NCBI GenBank assembly: GCA_903632075.3
Contig: CAHIKZ030000249.1
Span: 596,001-660,000, forward strand
Direction: 5' to 3'
From: Acanthosepion pharaonis
Taxonomy: Eukaryota > Mollusca > Cephalopoda > Sepiida > Sepiidae
Length of the DNA: 64,000 nucleotides
Of the stretch, positions 1 to 10,831 are shown piece by piece; the first letter of the stretch is position 1, and each line of letters begins with the position of its first letter. The notes beneath the pieces were generated by a model. That model was given only the letters and a program-made list of their open reading frames with translations. It ran no database searches and had not been told where the DNA came from. The position numbers and the translations under genes are program-made.

Positions 1-80
1 TACAAAGAAGAGGAAACTGGAGTGGGGCAAATGGTGTCAACTTTCTGAAGGAACATGGCACATAAAAGAAGAATATACAA
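1..80 (+). pseudogene. RTE-like LINE, extreme 3' end
   Basis: Plus-frame translation reads through an arginine/tryptophan-containing stretch to LKEHGT and a stop, followed by AAG codons. The same ending (Trp, then a VLKGHGT-like motif, then A-rich sequence) closes the longer RTE-like copy at 43375-44175, and a close relative is at 27590-27880. It is the last few codons of a 5'-truncated LINE cut by the window edge. No function remains. Confidence 0.45.
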
Positions 81-786
81 ACAGAAAAGTGAAATTTATG
101 AAGCAGGCAGATACTAATTAGGAATACACAATTTGTACACGTGTAAAAGGTACTTGCTCAGATTACCACAAATTGATAAAAGAAACCAACTAAAAAAACA
201 TAGATACGATTTCATTCATTTGAAGAGACACATACATAAAATGTCCAAACTGAATCCTCACATAAATTTTATGTGCCATGATTTTTCAGATCGTCGCCTA
301 TTAAGGATCTCCAGAACTTCATATCCTTTCGAACTCCCCATCTTTGTCCTGCCATTCAATTCTAAAAGCTTCTGAGGTAGGCTTCTTGTTTCCCTCTTGC
401 GTTTAGTATGTCATGGGAGGGTTAAATTCTCCGAAGTATTTTTTTCTTATGTGCCCCAGATATTTTAACCATCTCTGATTTCATATACAAATGTTGTTGA
501 TCACATTTTCGCGTTGTTTCCATGTTCCGTTCATGATATTCTCAGCATCCTTCTGTAGAATCGCGTATGTCTTGCCTCAAGCCTCCTCCGCATATCCCAG
601 GAAAATGTCAAAAATACGCTGCCATATAGGAAGATTAATATTATATAGAAGTTTAGAAATTATTGTATCTATTTCTAACGAAAACTTCAGTCAGTTATGT
701 GCCAGAAGCACTCTTAGGCGGTTATGTATCTTTCGATACATGACAGACGAGGCAGAATTTTTCCCGCAGTACTTTGACATTTCTTT
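81..786. other. No recognisable feature
   Basis: AT-rich sequence with short open frames of no recognisable similarity. I cannot assign it to a family. Confidence 0.5.
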
Positions 787-1135
787 CTGCAGTAGACCAG
801 TTGCCATCCAAGGCTACAGAGCCCGGTCTGTCCTGCTATTTACCCATAGCCTTAGAAGAAGAAGAAGAAGAAGAAGAAGAAGAAGAAGAAGAAGAAGAAG
901 AAGAAGAATATTCATACCTTTCGCAAGGGTATTAGCAAGTAAGTGAATGTAATTGATTCGACTGGAATTCGAACTCAGCTCTCCGATTCCTCAATCCGAG
1001 CCGAAGTAGGTTGCCATTTCTTTCTGCCATCCAAGGCTCTAGAACCCGTTTCTGTTTTGCTATTTACCCATAGCTGGGAGAAGAAGAGGGTTCATACCTT
1101 ACCCAAGGCTATTAGCACGTAAGTAAACGAAAACT
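787..1135 (-). repeat. Duplicated SINE-like 3' module
   Basis: A block beginning GCCATCCAAGGCT and running to a TATTTACCCATAGC motif and a (GAA)n tract occurs twice, near 799 and near 1026, about 226 bases apart. On the minus strand the segment near 950-1000 (GGAGAGCTGAGTTCGAATTCC) resembles the body of the 5S-headed SINEs at 28058-28335 and 60430-60712. It is probably a tandemly duplicated SINE tail with a CTT-rich end. Confidence 0.45.
853..909 (+). repeat. (GAA)n microsatellite
   Basis: About 18 uninterrupted GAA units. It produces a poly-arginine open frame that is a repeat artefact. Confidence 0.95.
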
Positions 1136-1739
1136 TATTGTTTTTGACTTTCTTTTGGAAGGCATCATTGATGTTGCAATCAGCCTTGGAATTCTAGTGT
1201 CATATTTTCCAGTAAATTTTCTGTATAAGACTCATGTAAGTACACACTGCTAAACACCATCAAAATCTATTTTACTGCAGACATAGAGATAAGAAAAATC
1301 AGAAAATGTGCTGTGCTATTTTTTAATGTTTGGAAATTTCTCGAAAAAAATTCTTATGTTTATACAAGAAAACAGGATAGATTGAAAAATAAAAGAAATG
1401 GTGACGTGGCATAATACACAAGAAATGAAAATTCGAAAGAACGAACAGCATTGTGTTTGATGATGAGAGAATGTAGCGAAAAAAGCTTCAAGAACGCATA
1501 TGAATCATTTGAATGTTTTCATTGTATCCATGTGATTTGCATCACATAAGAAAGACAATGGCGTAAAAAGGCGCGAAATAAAAAGACAACGAATAAAAGA
1601 GAGAATTGGGCAAAGAAAGAGAAAAAGAAAGAATGAAGATAACAAAAAAGAGAGAATATAAGAAAATTCATCAGAATGGATGACCAGAATAATTACGATA
1701 ATTAGGAGAAAATAATAAGAAAAATATTGAAAGATTACG
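1136..1739. other. No recognisable feature
   Basis: AT-rich, with a purine-rich stretch near 1570-1680. No motif or family recognised. Confidence 0.5.
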
Positions 1740-1749
1740 ATTGCCAGTT

Positions 1750-1804
<55 letters not shown>

Positions 1805-1945
1805 AGAATTTAAAATTAAACCAGCAAGATTACGATTGCTAGTTTTATTAATAATAATAATGAAGAATTTAAAATTAAACCAGAAAAATTACGATTGCCA
1901 GTTTTAATAATGATAATAATAATAATAATGAAGAATTTAAAATTA
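1740..1945. repeat. (TAA)n expanded inside a 60-bp tandem repeat
   Basis: Three copies of a unit containing ATTACGATTGCCAGTTTTAA and ATGAAGAATTTAAAATTAAA, with ATG at 1801, 1860 and 1928. Each copy carries a (TAA)n core of different length, the longest at about 1750-1800. The unit was duplicated and its microsatellite expanded independently. Confidence 0.85.
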
Positions 1946-1984
1946 AAATCACTTTTGTTAGTTTTTACTTCATTATAATTGACT

Positions 1985-2055
1985 AATATGATAAAAATAT
2001 TAACTAATATGATAAACATAATTAAATAATATGATAAACATAATTAAATAATATA
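1985..2055. repeat. 24-bp tandem repeat
   Basis: Three imperfect head-to-tail copies of a unit reading TAATATGATAAACATAATTA. Confidence 0.8.
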
Positions 2056-2334
2056 GTAAAAATTATATTATGTGATTATTTTAAGATAATTGTCATAATC
2101 TGCGTTTGTAGCAATACCAGCCATAATAAAAGTAATAATAACATACTAATAATAACCTGAGTAATAAAATGTAGTAATTATAACTGTAATAAAAATAAGC
2201 AGTAATAGCAACGGAGAGTAATAAATAATAAGTAACAAGGAGAGTAATAAATAATAAGGAGAGTAATAAAAACAGTAGTAGTAATAGATTAGATCACGAA
2301 AGATTGTACGTTTCACAAACACCTTAAGAGACAT

Positions 2335-2460
2335 AGTCTGGAAAAAATATCCACCGACTTTAAACCGTATAAAGATATAAAATAGTCATATTAATAACGA
2401 CCCTCCCGGGAGTTGGGGGTACTAATTAACAAGAGAGTACCATAAAATTTATACTAAACT
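2335..2460 (+). repeat. Dispersed repeat X, left part
   Basis: Shares GAAAAAATATCCA, a run of C and G near CCCGGG, and AGAGTACCATAAAATTT-like motifs in the same order with 20995-21150. The repeat resumes at 3104. It seems to have been interrupted by the mariner remnant and the LTR-like element between. Confidence 0.55.
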
Positions 2461-2790
2461 ACTGAGTGTCCCTAGTTTGGACACACAGGCAATAATGCAT
2501 ATTTTCAAGAACTTTTCAACAAAATTTTACGGAATTGTAATATTAACAAATAACGTCTTCAATATGATTTCCATCATTTGTGATGCAAAGGTTGATGCGC
2601 TTTGAAAGATTCACGTGAACTCGATGCAATAACTGCACATTGCTAACAATTTAAGCTTTATACGTTCAATCAAGTGTGTTGCAATCAGTTCTTTCTTCTT
2701 TCGACAAAACGATGTTTAATCTGTGGAGGTAAAAAAAAAGAAAAGTTAATTAGATTTCCTATGTGCCCAGGCTTTAGGGACACACCCTGT
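2461..2790 (-). pseudogene. Tc1/mariner-like transposase, C-terminal remnant
   Basis: The minus-strand translation of about 2565-2650 gives LLHRVHVNLSKRINLCI followed by NDGNHIEDVI and a stop. This is the ending typical of DDE transposases of the Tc1/mariner superfamily (R.....C....G.H.E.VI before the stop). The ends carry related GTGTCCCT motifs in inverted orientation, near 2466 on the plus strand and near 2775 on the minus strand, and could be terminal repeats. The catalytic DDE region is absent, so this is an internally deleted or truncated copy. The family is inferred from the C-terminal motif only. Confidence 0.5.
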
Positions 2791-2822
2791 ATTGGATTAA
2801 TTGCTTTTACTAACTAATCAAC

Positions 2823-3103
2823 TGTTGGGGCGCACCAACCTTCTAACTAGAAATGGACTGGTCCCTCTTATATAAGTCAGCTCTAGAGAGAGGACGGGAG
2901 AGCGAGAGACAGAGCGTCAGCAGTCCAGATAAGCTTACCCGTTACATACCGTTGGACTATAGACTTTGGATATTGTTTCGTACTAACCAACCTTCGTTCT
3001 ACTAATCACTCTATTGTTAATTGCTTTTACAAATATACCAGTATTTTCCTCTACAACTGTGTTTGTCTTGATTCGTACACCGACACGCGGGAAACGCACA
3101 ACA
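2823..3103 (+). mobile_element. Short solo-LTR-like element
   Basis: Begins TGTTGGGGCG and ends CACAACA (terminal TGTTG/CAACA inverted repeat). It carries a TATA box (CTTATATAAG, about 2868) followed by a purine-rich leader. No internal coding region accompanies it. A flanking TCAAC occurs at 2818-2822 and again near 3106-3110, an imperfectly placed target duplication. It sits within dispersed repeat X. Confidence 0.55.
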
Positions 3104-3320
3104 TCTCAACATCAACTAATGGTGAAATTCAACATGTTTATCTCCCCATCATGTTACGCACGTTCCAGTTGCATTCCGTTCACGCTGCCTAGGTTTCATT
3201 TGTTTTGTCTCGTTGATTATCAATACAATCGCATTTCTCAAGGTAACCGACGTTTGCACAAAGACTTGTATTTTATCTTTTTATACGTGGATGGAATTTT
3301 TAAACTTAACTAGAAGAAAA
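3104..3320 (+). repeat. Dispersed repeat X, right part
   Basis: CCATCATGTTAC followed by CAGTTGCATTCC and TTCACG, and the following CGTTGATTA..A.TACAA motifs, match 21190-21300 in order. Function unknown. Confidence 0.6.
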
Positions 3321-4908
3321 GAGACATACCGTCGAAATATTTTTTAAATATTTGTTAAACCCTGTGTCTTATCTTAGACAAAATAATAAAAATGGAATAA
3401 AATATCGGAAGGCTTACCTCAATCATTTTGTTAAATAGATACTGATAATAACAATATTAATAATAGATACAAGTAATAATAATAGTAATAACAGACCATA
3501 GAGATAATATTAATACTAATAGATAATAACAGCTAATAATAATAATAATAACAGCAGTACTAATAGACAGTCATAAAACAAAACAGAAATAATACTGACT
3601 CTAATATCCCGCAGAAGAGCGTGTAGCGGGGGTAGCAGTTACAGGTGCAGGAATTGGGATCGATGGGCCAAGTTCAAATTCTGTTCACGTTTACGTCCAT
3701 TTTCGAAAAAAATATTAAAGGGAAGAACCCATCGTTACTCTCCCCCGGCTATGGATTAAACAAACTGGCTGAGCGCTCTAACTTTGGTTAGCAATCACTC
3801 TAGGAGAAGGCCAACACTGAATTAAAAACAAGTTGGGTGTGGCGCTAGCAACAGTACCCCGTAAAGACCTACTGTCTTTTGTTTTATAGAATACGACATG
3901 ATTAAAATGCGACCCTGTGTTTCAGAAGCTAGAGACAAGTAATATATTACAGCCTTGGGTAATTTCGACCCCCTACAACAGCCATTCCATATAATCCCGA
4001 TAATACTTTTTAAGCTATTAATTAATCTATCGTAATTTTTTGTTTGATGACTCTATTATAGTCATATATGTAAATAAACTATGAAAATTAAAAAAAAAAT
4101 ATTGTTTTCCATTGAGAAGGAAGAAAGAATCAAATATGGCCGACATATCAAATACCTTTTGTAAACAATTGTTATCAACACCTATCGATTTTGTGGTGTA
4201 TTATCTATTGTCGAGTATATTTACAGTTTTGGCATTTAGAGAATTTTTAAGGTGAGTACTTGGTATGTCTCGGAAAAGGATATATTTGTTCGAAGTAGCA
4301 AGTGGTTTTGGACTACTGTAACCGGGTAGGACAATCTAGCAGGTAACCGTAATGGACTGGTCCTCGTCGTAGTGGTAGGCAAAAGGCGTAGGCAATAGGC
4401 GTCGTCCATGTACCTCCACATCAGTCTGTATTTATGGCTGATACCAGCCAATCATATTACTGTGAGGGGGAACCCAGATGTATGCATATTCATTACATCA
4501 GTACTAATTTCTGAAAACGTGTACTTGTGTATAATACGCCTCTCCCGTGTTTTCGCCTTTGTTCAAAATGTCTCGTATTATACATAAGAAAATTAGGTAC
4601 TTGCTACTGAATTTAAAGAAGGCACAATCTCTACAGGATGTCGGGGAGGTTAGATCGTTGGACGGATCGACCGATTCAGGTGGGTGTAAAAAATCAAGCC
4701 TGACGGTTAAAAGCACATTTAATGGAATCAGTGAACCAAATTCAGTCTCCAGTACTAATTTCCTTAGGGTATAAAACAGCTAGATAGTAGAACGATAAAA
4801 ATTGCGCATTAACCACAACACAGATAAGAATACGAGTCCGAATAAATCATGGAAAATTTTTAAAATGAATACTTACTAATATGTTAATTACTGAATCAAA
4901 AATTCATG
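3321..4908. other. Unassigned AT-rich stretch
   Basis: Scattered short (TAA) runs at about 3440-3560. A B-box-like GTTCAAATTC near 3670 could belong to a degenerate tRNA-derived SINE (3610-3830), but I cannot fold it. Short open frames at 4236-4774 lack recognisable domains. Confidence 0.4.
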
Positions 4909-4950
4909 CAACAACAACAACAACAACAACAACAATAATAATAATAATAA
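4909..4950 (+). repeat. (CAA)n/(TAA)n microsatellite
   Basis: About nine CAA units passing into TAA units directly upstream of an R4/Dong-like LINE end. Confidence 0.9.
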
Positions 4951-4964
4951 CAACAAGAATGAAA

Positions 4965-5167
4965 TACAAAAATTTGTTCTCACGAGTACAGCCCACACTT
5001 TACTAAGGGCTTTATCTATGTAAAATATATTTTTTCTTTTTATATTTATTTTTATTTTTTTTTTATATTTTATTTTTTTGCAGTGGAAAATGTCATGATG
5101 CCATTTCTAACCTTAGGTCTCTGGGCAGGACCCGGAAAGAAATGTGTACACACCAGAAATCAAAGGA

Positions 5168-5196
<29 letters not shown>
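4965..5196 (+). mobile_element. R4/Dong-like LINE, 3'-end fragment
   Basis: Starts at the last codons of the LINE (ACGAGTACAGCCCACACTTT, then GCTTTATCTATGTAA). It continues through a T-rich stretch and the shared 3' UTR (ACCTTAGGTCTCTGGGCAGG, GGACCCGGAAAGAAATGTGT, AATCAAAGGAAATAATAAT) and ends in (TAA)n. The same ending occurs at 5197-5418, 11400-11550, 47257-47400 (minus) and 53380-53470 (minus). It is a severely 5'-truncated insertion. Confidence 0.85.
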
Positions 5197-5198
<2 letters not shown>

Positions 5199-5418
5199 TA
5201 CAAAACTTTGTTTTCACGAGTACGGCACACACCTTACGAAGGGCTTTATCTATGTAAAATATATTTTTTATATTTTATTTTTATTTTTTTTAATTTTATT
5301 TTATTATTTATTTTTTATTTTTTTTGGAGTGGAAAATGTCACGATGTCATATCTAACCTTAGGTCACTGGGCGGGACCCGGAAAGAAATGTGTATACACC
5401 AGAAATCAAAGGAAATAA
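5197..5418 (+). mobile_element. R4/Dong-like LINE, second 3'-end fragment
   Basis: A head-to-tail second copy of the same LINE end starting in the (TAA)n tail of the previous one. It has the same stop-codon region, T-rich stretch, GGGCGGGACCCGGAAAGAAA block and AAATCAAAGGAAATAA ending. Differences throughout show independent insertion or old duplication. Confidence 0.85.
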
Positions 5419-5884
5419 AATAATGATAATATGGTTTTGAAGTTGCTAAGAAATGGTACCAAGCGAGTGAAGTTGATTGGATGCGACCAAATAAAGACTT
5501 GGTGGGATTTCAAATATCCAATCAGTCATCCATGACAATAAATAAATTAACAAATAAAATAAAATAAAATAAACCCCAGGAGAATGATACCTCATCGATG
5601 ATGTTATGTATGGTGACCACAATATCAAGAAATTGATAAGTTTATGAAATACATCGACTATTGAAGTTGCTAGAATGTGGGACGTTCATTTCACGATTGT
5701 TCCAGTAAGAAATGGAGCGTCCAACTTAACACTTTAAAATTGAAAAAATCGGAATAATGCCAAGTATCTGATCGCTTCAGAAGTCTGCATTGCTTGACAG
5801 CTCAAATATTCTGCGAAAGATGTACTCTAAGCCCACAATGCAAAATCCCCGGCTGAGAGCAATAAATCATCGGAAAGAAGAAAG

Positions 5885-5885
<1 letters not shown>
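5419..5885. other. No recognisable feature
   Basis: AT-rich spacer between LINE fragments. No motif recognised. Confidence 0.5.
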
Positions 5886-5917
<32 letters not shown>

Positions 5918-6439
5918 TGTTCTGTCTGCGTGTGTTGACACAGAACAAAGCTAATCACACAGATTTGATAAAAACCCTTAAAACAGAATGTACTTTCTTA
6001 TTGACATGACTGTCCCTGCAGATTGTAATATTTCTTTGAAATTCTTAAAAATACTCTAAAAATACAAGAATCTGGAAGTGGAAATTTAAAAAGTGTGGCA
6101 CATGAGGACAACCATAATTCAAGTTGTAGTTGGAGACCTCAGATTGATTGGAAAACAGATTCCGATAAACTCAATAAAGGGATTCCTGGAAGCCCATGCC
6201 TTAATGAAATGCAAAAGATTTTGCTCACAAGTACAGCATTACAAAAAGCGTTATCTATGTAAAATGTGAGTGATCTTGGATTTGTTTTTTTTTTTATATA
6301 TAAAATCATCAGAGGAAAATGTCATGCTGCTATTTCTGATCTTAGATCTCTGGTTAGGACCCAGAAGGAAATAAATATACAACAGAACTCAAAGGAAATA
6401 ATAATAATAAAACTAATAATAATAATAATAATAATAATA
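5886..6439 (+). pseudogene. R4/Dong-like LINE, endonuclease part and 3' end
   Basis: Preceded by (TAA)n at 5886-5915. Degenerate coding sequence then matches the endonuclease part of the LINE (LID.TVPADCNISL and the WKPMP/LTSTAL..ALSM ending), followed by the 3' UTR and a (TAA)n tail at about 6398-6439. Many stops and indels. Being bounded on both sides by TAA repeats, it is consistent with insertion into a (TAA)n tract. Confidence 0.7.
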
Positions 6440-7779
6440 AAAGTTGATCACGTCTGTACTGACGAATCGTACTAAAGTTGATCACGTATGTACTGACGAA
6501 CCGTACTTATTTCTTTTTCGAAAAAAACAGCATTCTCCCGCTGGAACAGAAGGGATGCAGAAGAGGTTCATATGACTGCAAAGATCAACTTCTGATAAAT
6601 AAAATGATCCTGGAAAATTGCAGGAGACGACGCAGAAATCTAAGTGCAGTGTGGATTGATTATCGTAAAGCCTTTGATAGTGTTCCACATTCTTGGATCT
6701 TTAAGACATTGGAAAAGTACAGAGTCTCCCCTGTGGTATTAAATTTTCTTAAGCACAGCATGGGAATGTGGAACACCAAACTATACCTTAGTTACAGCGG
6801 GGGGCACTGCCATATCCAACCGTCTGAATATCCGAATTGGAATCTTTCAAGAGACTCTCTGTCACCCCTTCTGTTTTGTTTATCCTTAATCCTAGTTACA
6901 CATGAACTGAAACAACAGTAGCTATGGTTACAAAATAAATAAAAAAATATTCAATCACCTACTCTACATGGATGATCTCAAACTTTGCCAAAGACGACAA
7001 TGAGTTGAAAGGCCTCCTCAATATTGTAAAAATACTTCAGTGACGACATAGGTATGGACTTCGGATTAGATAAATGTGCAAAAGTAACATTCAAGAAAGG
7101 TAGAATTACAGAAACACCCTTAATAGATTTAGATTTTGTCACAAAGATTAGGGAACTGGAGCATGATGAAGCTTATAAGTACCTAGGAATTAGCGAAGGA
7201 AATGACATACAACACCCCCAAATGAAGGAAAAAAATAAGAAAAGAGTATTACAGGCGTGTACGTCTGGTACAAAAATACTGAGCTAAAAAAAAACAGAAT
7301 ATCAGCCATAAACACATTGGCTGTCCCTGTGATAAATACATCTTTAATGTCCTTAACTGACCATAGCTGAAATTAAGCGAATGGACGCCAAAACGAGAAA
7401 GCTTCTCACTTGCTATCGCATGCATCATCCCAAAGCTGATGTTGATCGTCTGTATGTGCCCAGATCCGAAGGAGGCAGGGGGTTAGTTCAACTAGAACTG
7501 TCCTACAAAACTACAACAATTAGCCTCCAAAGATATTTGGAAACTACAGAAGACTGGATGATGGTATGCGTCAAGGAACATGAAAGTAGTAAGCGTCTTT
7601 ACTCCGTAATAAAAGAAGCCAACAAATTCAAAATGGAGTTTCAAATGAGCGTAGAGATGCAACTACAGCACAATACACCGACTGAAACTGCAAAATACAT
7701 AAAAAAGAGAGCAAAGACGAATGCAACCGACCAGATACAGAAGCGATGGCAAGATAAACCGCTTCATGGCCAATACTCT
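6440..7779 (+). pseudogene. R4/Dong-like LINE, reverse transcriptase part
   Basis: Encodes the RT of a LINE in pieces: LPLEQKGCRRGSY near 6538, the motif A region WIDYRKAFDSVPHSW (about 6651-6695), LSPLLFCLSLI, YMDD at about 6967-6978 and GLDKCAKVTFKKG (about 7063). KYLGISEG..IQH is near 7180, and a thumb/linker runs to HGQYS at 7779. A base loss just after YMDD and several others break the frame. A 34-bp direct repeat (AAAGTTGATCACGT...CGTACT) is present twice at 6440-6507, at the 5' truncation point. The element resumes at 9633 after LTR A. It is a dead copy, and the better RT copy is on the minus strand at 49940-51084. Confidence 0.85.
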
Positions 7780-9632
7780 TGTGGCACCATTTACCAAGGC
7801 AGAAAAAGAAAAAAAGGAAAGAAAGGAAAAGAGAGGCGAAGACCCAAAGCGTGGATAATAAGGAGAACACCACGGCTAAGAGACAATGGATAAAGGATAT
7901 TTTGATAATTAACAAATGGCGAAGAGTGTCATTACCATGAAAAAAAAAACTTTGGATAAAGGAATCGGGTGTGTTCTGACGACGGGCTGTGTTATTGAGA
8001 TATATAAACAAACCGCTAATGCGGGAAGGCATCTGATTAGCAAACCACAGACCGACTAGCCAAAGAAAAATCCAAATGAAAATGTTATTTTGATAAATGA
8101 CGAAAAACAGGTGGACCACAGGGCTTTGGATAGACATGAAAAATTAACTGTATCAAAAGCCGCACACGAGGTATTACTGACCGATTTCTTTCGACAGAAC
8201 ATCTTTAGCCTGCGATAATAAAACTATGTTATCAGAAATGTGTACCGAAAAAAATGAATGGGGACCTAGAAATGTTTCTTTTCAAGGCGACGGTCTGGCC
8301 GTGTTAAAAAGTCCACCCATTCTGATAATTAGCGATAAGATGACTGACGAAGCCCAGATGAGAACAAGAGTTATGACCACCATCGATCGTATTGTTCTGT
8401 TTGCGGCTAGAGAAAATGATATCTGCTATTAAAAGAAAGAAAAGGAAAAGAAAAAGATAATTTTTTTTGTTAAGCAAGATATTTTTTTTCCTGAAACAAA
8501 GCCGCGAGATCGTACACGCCTGACTAGACATCATTGGTCGAGTGGTGATCACGTGACGCAAGGAGGAGGCTGTCGCCGCCCATCTAGAGGATGGGTATGA
8601 GAGGTTGCATGAAGAAGTGGGGAGGGCAGTTCACGCCCCTCTGAATTATGGTGAGAAGGTGGGTGTAAGAGAAGGCTCCCAAAAATGGAAAAAAAAGTGG
8701 AAAATTCCTAACCAGAAATAAAAAGAGGTGGATATGTATTTAGAATTATCGAGGACCCCCCGGCGGCGCCGACAAACCCACACCGGTTTTGGTCGGCGTC
8801 CATATAAGCGAAGTCGCAGCGAGCAGAAATCAGTTCGAGTTAGAGTTTCAGTTCCAGTTCCAGCAGAGAATTCCAGTTCGCGATGGAAGTTGGTTCCACC
8901 TTGCAGATAGCTGACTTGAAAGATTCACGCAAATTCCGGACCTCTTCAATCCAAGAACAATTAATTTGAAGAGCGACTTAGATCCAGACCACCAAAATAA
9001 GTTTTTTTTTTTGTTTTTTCGATTTCGCCCGAAGACACACCGAAAAAACCCATTTTTAAAGAGCAAACAACTTGAAGCGTTAAAACTCGCCTAACGGAAA
9101 ACAACGTGTCACAATCCATAGAACGGGTCGGGAAATAGACGCAGTCCTATGTATCCAACAACTAGACATAAAGTTTGTTATCCTATTTTTTTGATACCTT
9201 GAATTTTTGAGTTAGCATTTTATTTTATTTTATGCATATTTGTGCGATGTCACCCCCGTTTGAACCCGATTTGCATTACGGCCCCAACTACTGATTGGAC
9301 TCGTCTGCCTAAGATCAATTCACAACGTGGGTAGGCAGACTGGAGATCAGTGCAGTTACTTTGGTAACCAGGCGTTGGAAGCGAGTTGGTAACGACGAGG
9401 CTGATATCGAATCTAACCAGATTCCCATCCGAATCACCAAAAGGTTAGAACGTCGCATTTGGGTGCCGCGACCGATACCAAGCCAGTTGGTCGTCACGGG
9501 ACGAGACAACACGACTGACGCGACAGGCGGACGTCACGTTTGGAGCGGCGACACCCGAACGTAGCAGCGAGGAGCGAGCGAAGGCTGCGTTTAAGGACGT
9601 CGCAGCTGACGCCGCGACCAAAGGACGTCACA
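7780..9632 (+). mobile_element. Long solo-LTR-like element, copy A
   Basis: 1,853 bases beginning TGTGGCACCATTTACC and ending GGACGTCACA, so the ends form TGTG...CACA. The 4-bp CTCT at 7776-7779 is repeated at 9633-9636, a perfect target duplication. A TATA box in GGCGTCCATATAAGCG lies near 8801, followed by a CAGTTCGAGTT-type initiator region. That fits a long U3, then R and U5. No gag/pol body is attached. It splits LINE coding sequence between HGQYS and the ARTKQAG continuation. Open frames inside it show no domain. A non-LTR explanation such as a TRIM-like unit cannot be excluded. Confidence 0.8.
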
Positions 9633-9866
9633 CTCTGCCCGTACCAAACAAGCTGGCCGAGACAAAACCCGTGCCCATCAGTGGCTACGTAGTGCATGGT
9701 TGAAAGCGGAAACTGGAGGTTTGATCCTTGCTGCGCAGGACCAATGCTTGCTAACTAGGAATTATCAAGCACATATACTAACATATTGTGTCAGCCCAAA
9801 ATGCAGATTCTGTGATAAATATCCAGAAACGATTGATCATCTTGTATCAGGTTGCACGATGTTGGC
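9633..9866 (+). pseudogene. R4/Dong-like LINE resumed: CCHC knuckle region
   Basis: Continues the reading of the LINE broken at 7779: ARTKQAG, HQWLRSA, ILAAQDQCLLTRNYQAHIL. Then comes the zinc knuckle CRFC........HLVSGC (C-X2-C-X8-H-X4-C) at about 9805-9858. The match to the minus-strand copy at 47404-48200 ends abruptly after GTTGGCA, where the 66-bp minisatellite begins. The endonuclease part is missing here, though a separate endonuclease fragment lies at 11127-11400. Confidence 0.85.
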
Positions 9867-10831
9867 AAAGAGGCTGAGAAACTCGATAAGCATTTGGACA
9901 TGTCCGAACAAGCAGGCGACAGGGTGAATAGAAAAGAGGTTGAGAAACTCGATGAGTATTTGGACATGTCTGAACGAACAGGCGACAGGGTGAATAGGAA
10001 AGAGGCTGAGAAACTCGATGAGTATTTGGACATGTCTGAACGAGCAGGCGAGAGTGTGAAGAGGAAAGAGGCTGAGAAACTCGATGAGTATTTGGACCTG
10101 TCTGAACGAGCAGGCGAGAGGGTGAATAGGAAGGAGGCTGAGCAATTCGATAAGCATTTAGATATGTCTGAACGAACAGGCGACAGGGTAAATAGGAAAG
10201 AGGCTGAGAAACTCGATAAGCATTTGGATATGTCTGAACGAACAGGCGACAGGGTAAATAGGAAAGAGGCTGAGAAACTCGATGAGTATTTGGACATGTC
10301 TGAACGAACAGGCGACAGGGTGAATAGGAAAGAGGCTGAGAAACTCGATAAGCATTTGGACATGTCTGAACGAACAGGCGACAGGGTGAATAGGAGAGAG
10401 GCTGAGAAACTCGATAAGCATTTGGATATGTCTGAACGAGCAGGCGACAGGGTGAATAGGAGAGAGGCTGAGAAACTCGATAAGCATTTGGACATGTCTG
10501 AACGAACAGGCGACAGGGTGAAGAGGAAAGAGGCTGAGAAACTCGATAAGTATTTGGACATGTCTGAACGAACAGGCGACAGGGTGAAGAGGAAAGAGGC
10601 TGAGAAACTCGATGAGTATTTGGACATGTCTGAACGAACAGGCGACAGGGTGAATAGGAAAGAGGCTGAGAAACTCGATAAGCATTTGAACATGTCTGAA
10701 CGAACAGGCGACAGGGTGAATAGGATAGAGGCTGAGAAACTCGATGAGTATTTGGACATGTCTGAACGAGCAGGCGACAGGAGGAATAGGAAAGAGGCTG
10801 AGAAACTCGATGAGTATTTGGACATGTCTGG
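9867..10831 (+). repeat. 66-bp minisatellite, about 14.6 copies
   Basis: Head-to-tail 66-base unit (AAAGAGGCTGAGAAACTCGA, then TGAGTATTTGGACATGTCTG, then AACGAACAGGCGACAGGGTG, then AATAGG). Because 66 is a multiple of 3, frames without stops stay open. The plus frame (9852-10853) codes for about 333 residues with a 22-residue unit (KEAEKLDEYLD, then MSERTGDRVNR). Two minus frames of about 350 and 370 residues are also open. Units differ mainly by GAGTAT/AAGCAT (EY/KH) and single substitutions. A non-coding minisatellite is the simplest reading. Confidence 0.95.

Noticed and set aside
853..909. Arginine-rich protein encoded near 491-946
   Set aside because: The arginine run is the (GAA)n microsatellite and the rest shows no domain.
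8226..8432. Small genes inside the long LTR-like elements (also 15049-15255, 37090-37401)
   Set aside because: The frames are not conserved in length between copies, match no family and are explained by U3/U5 sequence.
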